Assembly (NCBI GenBank): GCA_020025755.1
Contig: JAHHRO010000024.1
Coordinates: forward strand, 1-33,673
Reading direction: 5' to 3'
From: Butyricicoccus sp.
Lineage (GTDB): Bacteria; Bacillota; Clostridia; Oscillospirales; Butyricicoccaceae
Length of the DNA: 33,673 nucleotides
The notes beneath the pieces were generated by a model. That model did no database searches and was not told the origin of the DNA. It saw nothing but the letters and a program-made list of their open reading frames with translations. A program made the position numbers and the translations under genes. This document shows, piece after piece, positions 1 through 7,464 of the stretch. Every line of letters starts with the position of its first letter. Positions within the stretch are counted from its first letter, which is position 1.

Positions 1-85
1 CAGAGCCGGTTTCTACTGGAACCGGCTCTGTATCCAGGGGGATTGGATCCCCCTGGAAAGGCTGTCGAAGTTTTTCGACAGCCTC
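1..85 (-). repeat. Structured repeat element, copy A (truncated by window edge)
   Basis: Three perfect or near-perfect hairpins follow each other: GAGCCGGTT/AACCGGCTC, CCAGGGGGAT/ATCCCCCTGG and GGCTGTCGAA/TTCGACAGCC. Read on the minus strand, their order and sequence match the first half of the element at 22017-22230. This is therefore a reverse-oriented copy whose other half lies before base 1. No ORF here is credible. The element ends about 115 bases before the Hsp70 gene. Confidence 0.8.
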
Positions 86-109
86 TTTCATTTCCCTATC
101 ATTTTCCAC

Positions 110-161
110 AAATCCGGACAAAGCAGTTGAACACATGTTCCGGATTTGTTATATTTATACT
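110..161 (+). promoter_or_regulatory. Promoter of the Hsp70/J-protein operon with LexA-like box
   Basis: A sigma-A type promoter is readable as TTGAAC (127-132), a 17-base spacer and TATATT (150-155). The sequence GAAC-ACAT-GTTC (129-140) overlaps the -35 and enters the spacer; it fits the Gram-positive LexA (DinR) consensus GAAC-N4-GTTC. A larger inverted repeat, AAATCCGGA (110-118) / TCCGGATTT (139-147), brackets the same region. The placement suggests repression of the operon, possibly by LexA; this is inference. Confidence 0.55.
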
Positions 162-200
162 ATATATTTTTGTACAGCGTGACAGAGAAAGAGGTGCAAA

Positions 201-1940
201 ATGGCGATTATTGGAATCGATCTGGGAACGACAAACAGCCTTGCCGCTGTTTGGAGAAATGGAAAAAGCGAACTCATCCCAAATGCAAGCGGTGACTATC
301 TGACCCCCAGCGTTGTCAGCATAGATGCTGACGGCTCGATCCTCGTTGGACAAGCCGCAAGGGATCGGCTGGTTTCTCATCCGGAGCAAACTGCAGCGCG
401 CTTCAAGCGGTATATGGGAACGAAAAAAATATTCCATCTTGGCAGCCATACCTTTACCGCCGAGGAACTGTCTGCGCTGGTTTTGCGACGGCTGCGCGAA
501 GATGCAGAGTGCTACCTCGGGGAGCCTGTTACCGAAGCAGTCATCAGTGTCCCTGCATATTTTGCAGAACCCCAGCGCGCTGCCACCAAGCGTGCCGGTG
601 CGCTGGCAGGACTTTTCGTGGAGCGGCTGGTCAATGAGCCGTCCGCCGCCGCGCTGTCCGGTCATTTGATGGATGGCAATGAAGACATGGTCAGTCTGGT
701 CTTCGACCTCGGCGGCGGCACACTGGATGTATCTCTCGTGGAACGTTTTGAAAACGTAGTCAGTGTTACAGCAGTCAGCGGAGACAACCATCTGGGTGGG
801 AGTGATTTCGATACACGCATCGCACGCGGGTTCTGCGAGGAAAACAAGATCTCCTTTGATGATCTTCCGCTCCATCGGCAGGAAATCCTCATTCGGCAGG
901 CCGAACAGTGCAAGCAGGCACTCACAACACAGGAGCCTGTTATCATGGCGATTGATGACGGTACGGTCAGCGCGTCCCTGCTTCTGACCCATGAATGGGT
1001 CATCCGCAAATGCAGCCCCCTGTTCCGTCGTATGCTCGCACCCATCCGCACCGTGTTCCGCGATGCCCAGATGTCGCTGGATGAACTGTCCGAACTGGTG
1101 CTTGTGGGTGGCTCCAGCCACATGCCCTCCGTGCGCCGTTACATCGCGCAGGCAATCGGGCAGGAGCCTGAACCAAACAGCCGCCCGGATACCGCCATCG
1201 CGCTGGGTACTGCGATCTGCGCGGCAATGAAAGCCCGCAATCCCGATATCCGGCAACTGATCTTGACCGATGTGTGTCCCTTTACATTGGGTATTGCACG
1301 CTATAACGAGGTGGACACCCGACGCGACTTGATGTCCCCTATCATCGAGCGCAACAGCGTACTCCCTACCAGCAAGGAGGGAACCTATTACACCGTGCAT
1401 GATGGGCAGACCGAAATCGAGATCCGTATCTATCAGGGTGAGAATATGTACTGCGAGGAAAATACGCTCTTGGGCAAACTGTCCATTTGCGTTCCTGCCG
1501 CGCCGCGCGGTCAGCAATCCATCCGAATCCGCTTTACATACGATATCAATGGTCTCTTAGAGGTCGAAGCCATCAACCAGAATCAGGAACATGCACAGCT
1601 GGTTCTGCAAAATCAGGAACTGACCGAACAGCAGGTGCAGCACAAGCTCAAAGAACTGTCTGCGCTCAAGCTGCATCCGCGCGATCAGGAAAAACCCCGT
1701 GCATTGCTCGCACGCGCGGAACGGCTCTATACCATGACCGTAGGTGCTTTGCGTGAGCAGATCGAGCGTATGCTCCTATGGTATGATGCACAGCTGAACG
1801 GACAGGAAACCATCCGCATTGCCAAGGCATCGCGGCAGATGGAACAATATCTGGGGCAGGTCGAATCCTATATTGGAAAGGACTGCTTTCCTGATGTAGA
1901 TCTTAACTGGAATCCAGACGAAGAGGAGGACGCGCTTTGA
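201..1940 (+). CDS. hscC: HscC-like Hsp70 chaperone (DnaK family)
   Basis: This 579-residue Hsp70-family ATPase would bind and release client polypeptides in an ATP-driven cycle in the cytoplasm. The phosphate-1 motif IDLGTTNS lies at residues 6-13 and phosphate-2 DLGGGTLD near 169-176. The adenosine motif LVGGSSHMPSVRRYI is near 298-312. A beta substrate-binding domain (about 365-480) and a shortened helical lid follow. The protein is smaller than DnaK (about 610-640) and lacks the usual disordered C-terminal tail, as in the HscC branch. The ATG has an AGAGGTG ribosome binding site seven bases or so upstream. The stop overlaps the start of the J-like gene by four bases, and no grpE or dnaJ is adjacent, so this is not the housekeeping dnaK locus. 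Family placement is confident; assignment to HscC rather than another divergent DnaK rests on gene context. Confidence 0.85.
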   Translation: MAIIGIDLGTTNSLAAVWRNGKSELIPNASGDYLTPSVVSIDADGSILVGQAARDRLVSHPEQTAARFKRYMGTKKIFHLGSHTFTAEELSALVLRRLREDAECYLGEPVTEAVISVPAYFAEPQRAATKRAGALAGLFVERLVNEPSAAALSGHLMDGNEDMVSLVFDLGGGTLDVSLVERFENVVSVTAVSGDNHLGGSDFDTRIARGFCEENKISFDDLPLHRQEILIRQAEQCKQALTTQEPVIMAIDDGTVSASLLLTHEWVIRKCSPLFRRMLAPIRTVFRDAQMSLDELSELVLVGGSSHMPSVRRYIAQAIGQEPEPNSRPDTAIALGTAICAAMKARNPDIRQLILTDVCPFTLGIARYNEVDTRRDLMSPIIERNSVLPTSKEGTYYTVHDGQTEIEIRIYQGENMYCEENTLLGKLSICVPAAPRGQQSIRIRFTYDINGLLEVEAINQNQEHAQLVLQNQELTEQQVQHKLKELSALKLHPRDQEKPRALLARAERLYTMTVGALREQIERMLLWYDAQLNGQETIRIAKASRQMEQYLGQVESYIGKDCFPDVDLNWNPDEEEDAL

Positions 1941-3613
1941 GTTGGCCTTGGAGTGAACTGGGACTGGACGGCCCCGTCCCTCTGCGCGAGATCCGGCAGG
2001 CTTATGCAGAACGGCTCAAGACGACCCATCCCGAGGAAGATCCAGATGGATTCCAGCGGCTGCATGAGGCGTATCAGGCGGCACGGCGTGCCAGCACTCA
2101 ACTTACTCACACACCGCCTGCCCCAACCGAATCCGAAACACCATCAGAAGCAACCTATGTAGATCCGCCGGAAGAACCCACCCCTTCTCCCTCTCCTTCA
2201 CAGACGGGCCATCTCAAATGGGAGTTTGATGATCTGCTTGAAACATCCGAGCAGGCAGTTCCCCACGAGCAGGAATCCTCCCTGCCAGACTGGGACTATG
2301 AACGTCTCTTTCAGGAGGAAGCGGATGCGCGTGCTTCTGCAAGGTATCAGCAGTATCAGGGGAAAGGCACAGCAGAGGATATAGAAGCCATCGATCATGC
2401 CCTGCAAATTATCGAAAACTTTTTTGCAGTACGAGCACCGCTGCCTCGCTGGATACATTTTTTACATTCTGGCGACTTTTTCCGCGTCAAGGGTCACCCA
2501 ATCTTTCTATCCGAGCTATGCACATTTTTCGAGAAAAATCCCACTATCGATCCGAGCATCCGCCGTGCCTTTCAAAAAGCCTATGGATTGGACCACCAAT
2601 ATATCCCCAAGCCATACCGCTCGCTCTATTGCGTCCTATTGCATCAGTCACAAACCACATTCATGCAGAAAATATACGCTTTGCGGAAGATCATACTGGT
2701 CATCTCCCTCTGTTTTCTGTTTGCTGCCGGGCTTAAGATCATTCCTGCGGTGCGTTTAGAGCGCGAATACAACCTGCTTGCAAGCGATATCGAAGCGGAC
2801 TTTGGACGTGCTGTTCACGCACCCGATAAGGGAAAAAAGGTGGAAAAAAAGCTCTTTGCGCCCATGGATGAACCCGATCTGTACTTTCTGGCATGGCGCA
2901 CTGGAGAACGGGACATGGCACATGGCAAACACGGATACGAAACCAACTTTGGAGATGCACTTACCTACAAATCCCTCAAACGGTTTGCTAAAAAATGGGA
3001 TCTCAGGCTAACTGCCATTACAGAAGATCATAAATCTGCGGAGATGGCAGCCTCACACGGCATTATGCCAGCCCAATACGATCTGGAACTCCCCTTCACA
3101 GGCGCAGGCGACTGCATTACGGCATTGGGTGACCTGCTTCATGAGATGCAGGAGGAACCTTGGTATGCGTTGTCACCACCCTCCTTTCAACTCCACCTCT
3201 CCTGCAAAGGCATTGCCTACTATCATTGCAGCATCCCAAACGATCCCTTTGACGCCACACAGCTGCGCAAAGACTACGAGACCGCCATGCCCTGGCAGGT
3301 TGGCGCGTACATCATACAGCAAAGTGGGCTGGGCGAAACGGACTTTGGCTCCAAAGACTATCACCTGCAAAATGCAGGCACGATCGAGCTTGGAAGAAAA
3401 CATTACTATGTGATCCGCGGCGTAAAACCGAACGCAGCAAAGGCAAGCTATGTGTATCTGTTCACAGGAACGCAGTTGTACAGCATCCGTGCAGATATAT
3501 TTGAATCCATCCTCCGGAAAAATGATTCCTTCTTCGTCCTCTCTGGAAATGTTTTCAAAAGCCAATCCGACACACTTTCTCACGCGTTCCTACTCTACCA
3601 AGTGAAGAACTAG
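1937..3613 (+). CDS. J-domain-like membrane-anchored co-chaperone
   Basis: The N-terminal 55 residues resemble the divergent J-domains of HscC partner proteins (DjlB/DjlC type): W-x-x-L near residue 5, then AYAERLKTTHPEEDPDGFQRL. The canonical HPD tripeptide reads HPE here. A Pro/Ser/Thr-rich linker covers about 55-95. One membrane helix (about 250-268, IILVISLCFLFAAGLKII) separates a cytoplasmic N-terminal half from a roughly 290-residue C-terminal domain that I do not recognise. The start is TTG at 1937, within the TTGA overlap with the Hsp70 stop, preceded by AGGAGGA at 1924-1930. That tight coupling argues that the two proteins work together, with the J-region recruiting the Hsp70 to the membrane. 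Whether HPE still stimulates ATPase activity is not known from sequence. Confidence 0.75.
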   Translation: MSWPWSELGLDGPVPLREIRQAYAERLKTTHPEEDPDGFQRLHEAYQAARRASTQLTHTPPAPTESETPSEATYVDPPEEPTPSPSPSQTGHLKWEFDDLLETSEQAVPHEQESSLPDWDYERLFQEEADARASARYQQYQGKGTAEDIEAIDHALQIIENFFAVRAPLPRWIHFLHSGDFFRVKGHPIFLSELCTFFEKNPTIDPSIRRAFQKAYGLDHQYIPKPYRSLYCVLLHQSQTTFMQKIYALRKIILVISLCFLFAAGLKIIPAVRLEREYNLLASDIEADFGRAVHAPDKGKKVEKKLFAPMDEPDLYFLAWRTGERDMAHGKHGYETNFGDALTYKSLKRFAKKWDLRLTAITEDHKSAEMAASHGIMPAQYDLELPFTGAGDCITALGDLLHEMQEEPWYALSPPSFQLHLSCKGIAYYHCSIPNDPFDATQLRKDYETAMPWQVGAYIIQQSGLGETDFGSKDYHLQNAGTIELGRKHYYVIRGVKPNAAKASYVYLFTGTQLYSIRADIFESILRKNDSFFVLSGNVFKSQSDTLSHAFLLYQVKN

Positions 3614-3623
3614 GGAGGTTTCT

Positions 3624-4814
3624 ATGAACTCTGATACAAAGACCGGAGTCAAGCTGATACTCTGGGCAGGGCTGGCGTTTGTATGCTACGCCATTTCGAT
3701 TTTGCTCACACCGCCAGCCTATGACAAATATGCACAGATGCAGGGGCTTACATCCGGTTCTGTTGGGCGTGAAGCACTGACCGACACCCCACTTGCACAC
3801 TCCATCGCAGAAATGAAACAACTCGATCGCTTCGCGGTGCGCGAACAGATCGAGGACCCCTTGGATCATTGGGAAATTTTTCTAGTTGGGGATACGGCAT
3901 ACCATGTCCTGTCTTTGGACAGTGGCGAACGGGTCGCCGCTGCCGTGTATCAGGATTCCGTACAGTACGAGCATCCTGAGGACAATACGGTCTGGTGCTC
4001 TCCCATTGGCACATGGCGGCCTTGGGAACTGACAGAGACCGAACGCGCAATCATCACACGCAAGGAGCTTGCGCTCTCCACCTTGGATTTTTATGTCGAT
4101 ATGAAGGGGAATCAGGACTCTGCTCTGACACTTGCAGACTTCTCCAAGTCTTTTCAGCTGACCGTAAGCTGGGCTCTGATTTTGCTCTTTGCTCTGCTCA
4201 TACACGGTTTCCAGCGGCTGCGCAGACGCAGATGGGAAATCAACCAGCCAAAAAATGATACCGAGCTTTGGATCGCCGGAACCCATGCCATCTGGGGGCT
4301 GGATTTCGCGCAAGCCGTCCACACCGGACGAAAAAGCAAAAAAGATCCCATTCGGATCGGCGGCGCACCGAAAAACCCCGAAATGTCACAGATCACGCGT
4401 GCGCTTTTGAACCGTGACTGGGCACTCACAAGTTATGCACAGCTGCTTGAAACGGTTGCCTATATGAGCGAGGGGGAAGGCTTTACAGACTGCAAAACAC
4501 AGTCTGCGCGTGCATGGCAGTTATGCCGCTCCACCTCCCTGCTGGGCATGGCTTATATTGCAGGCTGGGCAGAGCGCGACGAGATCCTGCGCCGCTCTCT
4601 CCCCATCTGTCTGCGCATGCAAGAAACCTTTTCCTCATGGGATGACCTGTATGTGAGTTTTCTCGATCACTATGCCATGTGGTGTCTATCTGATGACGGT
4701 TTGACCGATGCCGTGCAGACACAGATCCAGCACCGCGTCGATCTGTATTGGGAGCTCAAGCAGAGAAAATACAGTCCTTACCATCTGCCTTGGAATATGC
4801 CGCTCAAACTTTGA
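3624..4814 (+). CDS. DUF1266-domain membrane protein
   Basis: This 396-residue protein has an N-terminal membrane helix (about residues 9-30) and a second one near 178-195 followed by a basic RLRRRR stop-transfer stretch, so a loop of about 150 residues is probably outside. The C-terminal cytoplasmic part (about 215-370) has DUF1266 hallmarks: a W-IAGTHAIWGL start, RDWALTSYAQLLE, AWQLCRSTSLLGMAYIAGW and FSSWDDLYVSFLDHYAMW. Function is unknown. In E. coli DUF1266 genes (ybeU, ybeR) lie next to djlB and hscC, and the same trio recurs here, which supports a functional link. The ribosome binding site GGGAGG sits ten bases after the J-protein stop, so it is in the same operon. Confidence 0.75.
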   Translation: MNSDTKTGVKLILWAGLAFVCYAISILLTPPAYDKYAQMQGLTSGSVGREALTDTPLAHSIAEMKQLDRFAVREQIEDPLDHWEIFLVGDTAYHVLSLDSGERVAAAVYQDSVQYEHPEDNTVWCSPIGTWRPWELTETERAIITRKELALSTLDFYVDMKGNQDSALTLADFSKSFQLTVSWALILLFALLIHGFQRLRRRRWEINQPKNDTELWIAGTHAIWGLDFAQAVHTGRKSKKDPIRIGGAPKNPEMSQITRALLNRDWALTSYAQLLETVAYMSEGEGFTDCKTQSARAWQLCRSTSLLGMAYIAGWAERDEILRRSLPICLRMQETFSSWDDLYVSFLDHYAMWCLSDDGLTDAVQTQIQHRVDLYWELKQRKYSPYHLPWNMPLKL

Positions 4815-4835
4815 CCACAATAAGAAGGTGTCATC

Positions 4836-5141
4836 ATGAACAAGTATGAACATATCACGCGCATGGAACACATTTTGAATACACATACAGAGAAAATTGC
4901 CGCACTCAATGAAATGCTGGATTTCATCGAAGCACACCGTGCAGACTATCGTGCTCTTATCGAATACTATTACAGCGATCAGCGCAATCAGGATCTTGCA
5001 GACGATGAAAAAGGTCTAATCCCCGAGAGTCTGCATCGCGGTGTATTATCCGAGGACTCCATCTGCGATCTGATGACCGACTCTTATGAAATCGGTCTTC
5101 GTATGCTGGAGACCGCTCATGATATCTTCAAAAATCGATAA
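4836..5141 (+). CDS. DUF4298 family small protein
   Basis: This small (101 aa), acidic, mostly helical protein has the DUF4298 pattern: M-EHILN at the start, a YRALIEYYYSDQRNQDLADD core and LIPESLHRGVLSEDSICDL. It has no signal peptide or membrane segment. It starts 21 bases after the DUF1266 stop with an AGAAGGTG ribosome binding site, so it is the last gene of the chaperone operon. DUF4298 has no assigned function that I know. Its place here suggests an accessory role in the Hsp70/J/DUF1266 module, which is inference. Confidence 0.75.
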   Translation: MNKYEHITRMEHILNTHTEKIAALNEMLDFIEAHRADYRALIEYYYSDQRNQDLADDEKGLIPESLHRGVLSEDSICDLMTDSYEIGLRMLETAHDIFKNR

Positions 5142-5151
5142 CATGTCGTAA

Positions 5152-5298
5152 GTGGTCAAAGTTCCTTTTGGATACAGCAAACTCAAAGAAGATGGATATG
5201 AACAATCACTTCATATAGATCATTATGACAATGCGCGAGAAAAAGTAAAATGGATGCCTCCTGTAAAATACAGAGAAGCATCCATTCGGGTCGTATAA
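5152..5298 (+). pseudogene. IS3-family transposase C-terminal remnant
   Basis: The frame read from 5152 to the TAA at 5296-5298 has no start codon. It encodes a tail typical of IS3/IS150-type OrfB integrases: IDHYDNAREKVKWMPPVKYR, the same layout as the family's YYNN-R-x-KLKGMSPVQYR ending. Only about 48 residues survive; the DDE catalytic part is gone. No intact insertion sequence or inverted repeats are visible around it, so this is a decayed relic. Confidence 0.65.
5241..5286 (-). terminator. Probable terminator for the stalk/PepSY gene (minus strand)
   Basis: Read on the minus strand, AATGGATGC pairs with GCATCCATT (5278-5286 and 5249-5257) and is followed by a T-rich stretch (TTACTTTTT, complement of 5241-5250). 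It lies inside the IS3 remnant, about 50 bases after the stop at 5339. Confidence 0.4.
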
Positions 5299-5338
5299 TT
5301 GAATAATGTGTCTGAAATGCCGGATATGTCACGAAGCC

Positions 5339-6412
5339 TTAATCATAAATTGATTCCGCTTCCCATTCCAGAATCGCTCCTGTGGAAGCATCTATAGTAA
5401 ACTCATATTCCATATTCTGATAGAGGATCTTTCCTTCATATTCCCAGCGACCATCGTCAAAATCTCGTTTGAACTCAGACAGGTTCGCAGAGGTTGCGCC
5501 CGAAACACGCGCAAGTGCTATCTTTTTTGCGGCTGCTTCGCTGATCCCCTGTGTGCCATTGGGCTTTTGCGGAGCAGCAGGTACATAATTCTCTGCATCC
5601 TGATCCCAACTCAGGATCTTACCTGTTGCCACGTCGATCTCATAGTCATATTCCAGATCATTCGAGGATGTAATGAACTCGATTTCATACTTCCAGCGTC
5701 CATCATCAAAATCCTTTTTTGTCTTTACAAAAGTAACCTCAGCAGCAGTTTTTCCTGCATGGTTCAAGGCTGTCTGTTTGGCTTGCTCCAAGGTCACACC
5801 TTCCGCTGGTTTGGAACCGATCGAATGAACGGATGATCCGCCATTTTGTGTATCATAATCTGTTACCATGCCATTGGCATCGGCACGGAGTATAACCGTC
5901 TGCGTTCTTTCATCCCAAGAAACCGCTTTATGCATCATTTCGCCAATGGAGCGGATGGGCAGATAAATCGAACCATTGTATATGGCTGGAACGACCTGTT
6001 TTCCGTCTGCGCCATAAAATGTTCGTTCCGTACCGTCAATCATAACTGTGATCTCTGGACTGAGATAAAAGGTGACATCCGTCTTTTTTGCTGCATGATC
6101 CGGCGTTCCGGTTGCATTGCCTGTGGAACGCTTTCCGCCAATGGAAACGGTATTAGAGGCATTGTTCCAATCCACATTGCGATCCATCAATTCTCCGATG
6201 GATCGAATGGGCAGATAAGTCGTACCTCTATACACAATTGGGTGCACCTCCTGCCCCTGTACATTATAAAATGTACGGGCTGTGCCATCAATCTGAACCG
6301 TAATATTGGGGTCAAGCTGTGCTGTGACCGCAGTAGATGCATTTGCCGCTCCACATAGGGATGCCGTGAGGACTGCTGTACACAGCAAACGGGTGATGGT
6401 TTTGCGTTTCAT
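5339..6412 (-). CDS. Secreted protein: two stalk (copper amine oxidase N-like) repeats plus two PepSY domains
   Basis: This 357-residue exported protein has a signal peptide (MKRKTITRLLCTAVLTASLC, cleavage probably near residue 26). Two 'stalk' repeats follow (about 33-92 and 116-176), each with IDGT-RTFY and YLPIRSIGE-M. Two PepSY domains (about 206-270 and 290-355) follow, with EQAKQTAL-HAGKT and EYDYEIDVATGKIL patterns. Stalk domains usually act as envelope-anchoring or spacer modules; PepSY domains are thought to bind or inhibit extracellular peptidases. The ribosome binding site is AAGGAGGG. The gene lies 18 bases downstream of the PepSY lipoprotein gene, so both probably form one transcript. 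Despite the domain name, no copper amine oxidase catalytic part is present. Confidence 0.85.
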   Translation of the reverse strand: MKRKTITRLLCTAVLTASLCGAANASTAVTAQLDPNITVQIDGTARTFYNVQGQEVHPIVYRGTTYLPIRSIGELMDRNVDWNNASNTVSIGGKRSTGNATGTPDHAAKKTDVTFYLSPEITVMIDGTERTFYGADGKQVVPAIYNGSIYLPIRSIGEMMHKAVSWDERTQTVILRADANGMVTDYDTQNGGSSVHSIGSKPAEGVTLEQAKQTALNHAGKTAAEVTFVKTKKDFDDGRWKYEIEFITSSNDLEYDYEIDVATGKILSWDQDAENYVPAAPQKPNGTQGISEAAAKKIALARVSGATSANLSEFKRDFDDGRWEYEGKILYQNMEYEFTIDASTGAILEWEAESIYD

Positions 6413-6430
6413 ATAGTTTCCCTCCTTGAA

Positions 6431-7327
6431 TCAATCATAAATAGAGTCTGCTTCCCAATCTAAGATTGTGCCACTGTGTGCGTCGATCTCAAATTCATAT
6501 TCCATATTCTGGTAGAGAATCTTTCCCTCATAAACCAGACGGCCATCCTCTTCATCCAAAGCGAGCGTACAATCTGACGCCTTTGCTCCAGGAACCTTCG
6601 CCAGTGCGATGCTGCGTACCTCATCCTCTGTCTTGTCGGCAGAAGCCTGCTTCGGAGGCACATAGTCTTCCGCATCCTGATCATAGCTCAGGATCTTCCC
6701 TGTAGAAACAGCAATCTCATAATCATACTCCTGATAGCTGTTCCCAGACTGGGTAATGAACTCAACCTCATAGATCCATTGCCCATCCTCAAACTCTTTC
6801 TTCTCCTTGACAAATGTCACATTGGTTTTGCCTGCATGGGTCAATGCAATTTGCTTTGCCTGCTCCAGTGTGATCTCTGCTGATGCCTTTGATGTTTCAG
6901 GTGCCTTAGCAGCGGATGCGTCTCCAGCACTTTTTCCATTCGTATCCGCGTCTTGTGCCTGTGTGGTATCAAAATCTGTCACTGTATCCGTGATATCGCC
7001 TGGTGCTGGTGTATGGAATCCGCTGACCGTCTGGGCATCTGCCTGAGATTCGATCACGACCCCCGTGACTGCATCAATCGCATAATGATAGTCTGTACCA
7101 TCCGCGGTGAAATCCACCTCATAGTAGGCAATCCCATCCTGCTCGGAAAGCTGTGTTTCGGTTGTCGCGATTTTGTCTGCGCCCAAGCCCACGGCTGACA
7201 GTGCCGCTGTATAAGCTGCCTCTTCGCCAATATAGGCAGTTTGTGATGACTGCGCGTTTGCCGAGCATCCTGCTATTGTTCCAATCATTGCACATACGGC
7301 AAGCATAAAAGCTATTTTTTGTTTCAT
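6431..7327 (-). CDS. PepSY-domain lipoprotein
   Basis: This 298-residue lipoprotein has an N-terminal signal with lipobox IAGC (Cys21), so it should be tethered to the outer face of the membrane. Three PepSY-type repeats are visible: about 34-92, 149-214 and 229-297, separated by a Thr/Ala/Asp-rich linker. The last two repeats and the C-terminus (YEGKILYQNMEYEFEIDA, ending DSIYD) are nearly the same as those of the neighbouring protein, so the two genes probably share a duplicated C-terminal module. The ribosome binding site is AGAGGTG. The gene is preceded by the two-component system terminator, with a possible OmpR-type repeat between. A role in controlling or sensing an extracellular protease is a family-level guess. 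Confidence 0.85.
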   Translation of the reverse strand: MKQKIAFMLAVCAMIGTIAGCSANAQSSQTAYIGEEAAYTAALSAVGLGADKIATTETQLSEQDGIAYYEVDFTADGTDYHYAIDAVTGVVIESQADAQTVSGFHTPAPGDITDTVTDFDTTQAQDADTNGKSAGDASAAKAPETSKASAEITLEQAKQIALTHAGKTNVTFVKEKKEFEDGQWIYEVEFITQSGNSYQEYDYEIAVSTGKILSYDQDAEDYVPPKQASADKTEDEVRSIALAKVPGAKASDCTLALDEEDGRLVYEGKILYQNMEYEFEIDAHSGTILDWEADSIYD

Positions 7328-7375
7328 AATTCCTGCACCTCTTTTCTGTTGGTGTCTTTATCATAACAATGAAAC

Positions 7376-7397
7376 TTTAAAACTGCATTAAATCTGA
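7376..7397. promoter_or_regulatory. Candidate OmpR-type direct repeat upstream of the PepSY operon
   Basis: TTTAAAACTGC (7376-7386) and ATTAAATCTGA (7387-7397) are near-identical 11-mers in direct tandem. An 11-bp period is the usual half-site spacing for OmpR/PhoB-family regulators. They lie between the PepSY operon start and the terminator of the adjacent OmpR-type two-component operon. A -10-like TATGAT is visible on the minus strand nearer the gene, without a clear -35. Confidence 0.35.
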
Positions 7398-7404
7398 AAA
7401 TTTT

Positions 7405-7450
7405 AAAAAAAATTTTGTGCTGATCACTCCTGAGCGAAATCAGCACAAAA
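7405..7450 (-). terminator. Intrinsic terminator of the two-component operon
   Basis: On the minus strand, TTTTGTGCTGAT pairs with ATCAGCACAAAA (12 bp, 14-base loop) and is followed by a run of eight T (complement of the A-run at 7405-7412). It starts 15 bases after the histidine kinase stop. Confidence 0.85.
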
Positions 7451-7464
7451 CAAACCCACTATCA

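Noticed and set aside
99..1517. 472-codon minus-strand open frame opposite the Hsp70 gene
   Set aside because: The plus-strand Hsp70 motifs are unambiguous, and the antisense translation is Cys/His-rich with no family resemblance.
5339..6412. Copper amine oxidase enzyme
   Set aside because: Only the N-terminal 'stalk' repeats are present. The catalytic domain with the TPQ tyrosine is absent; the same applies to 14229-15521.
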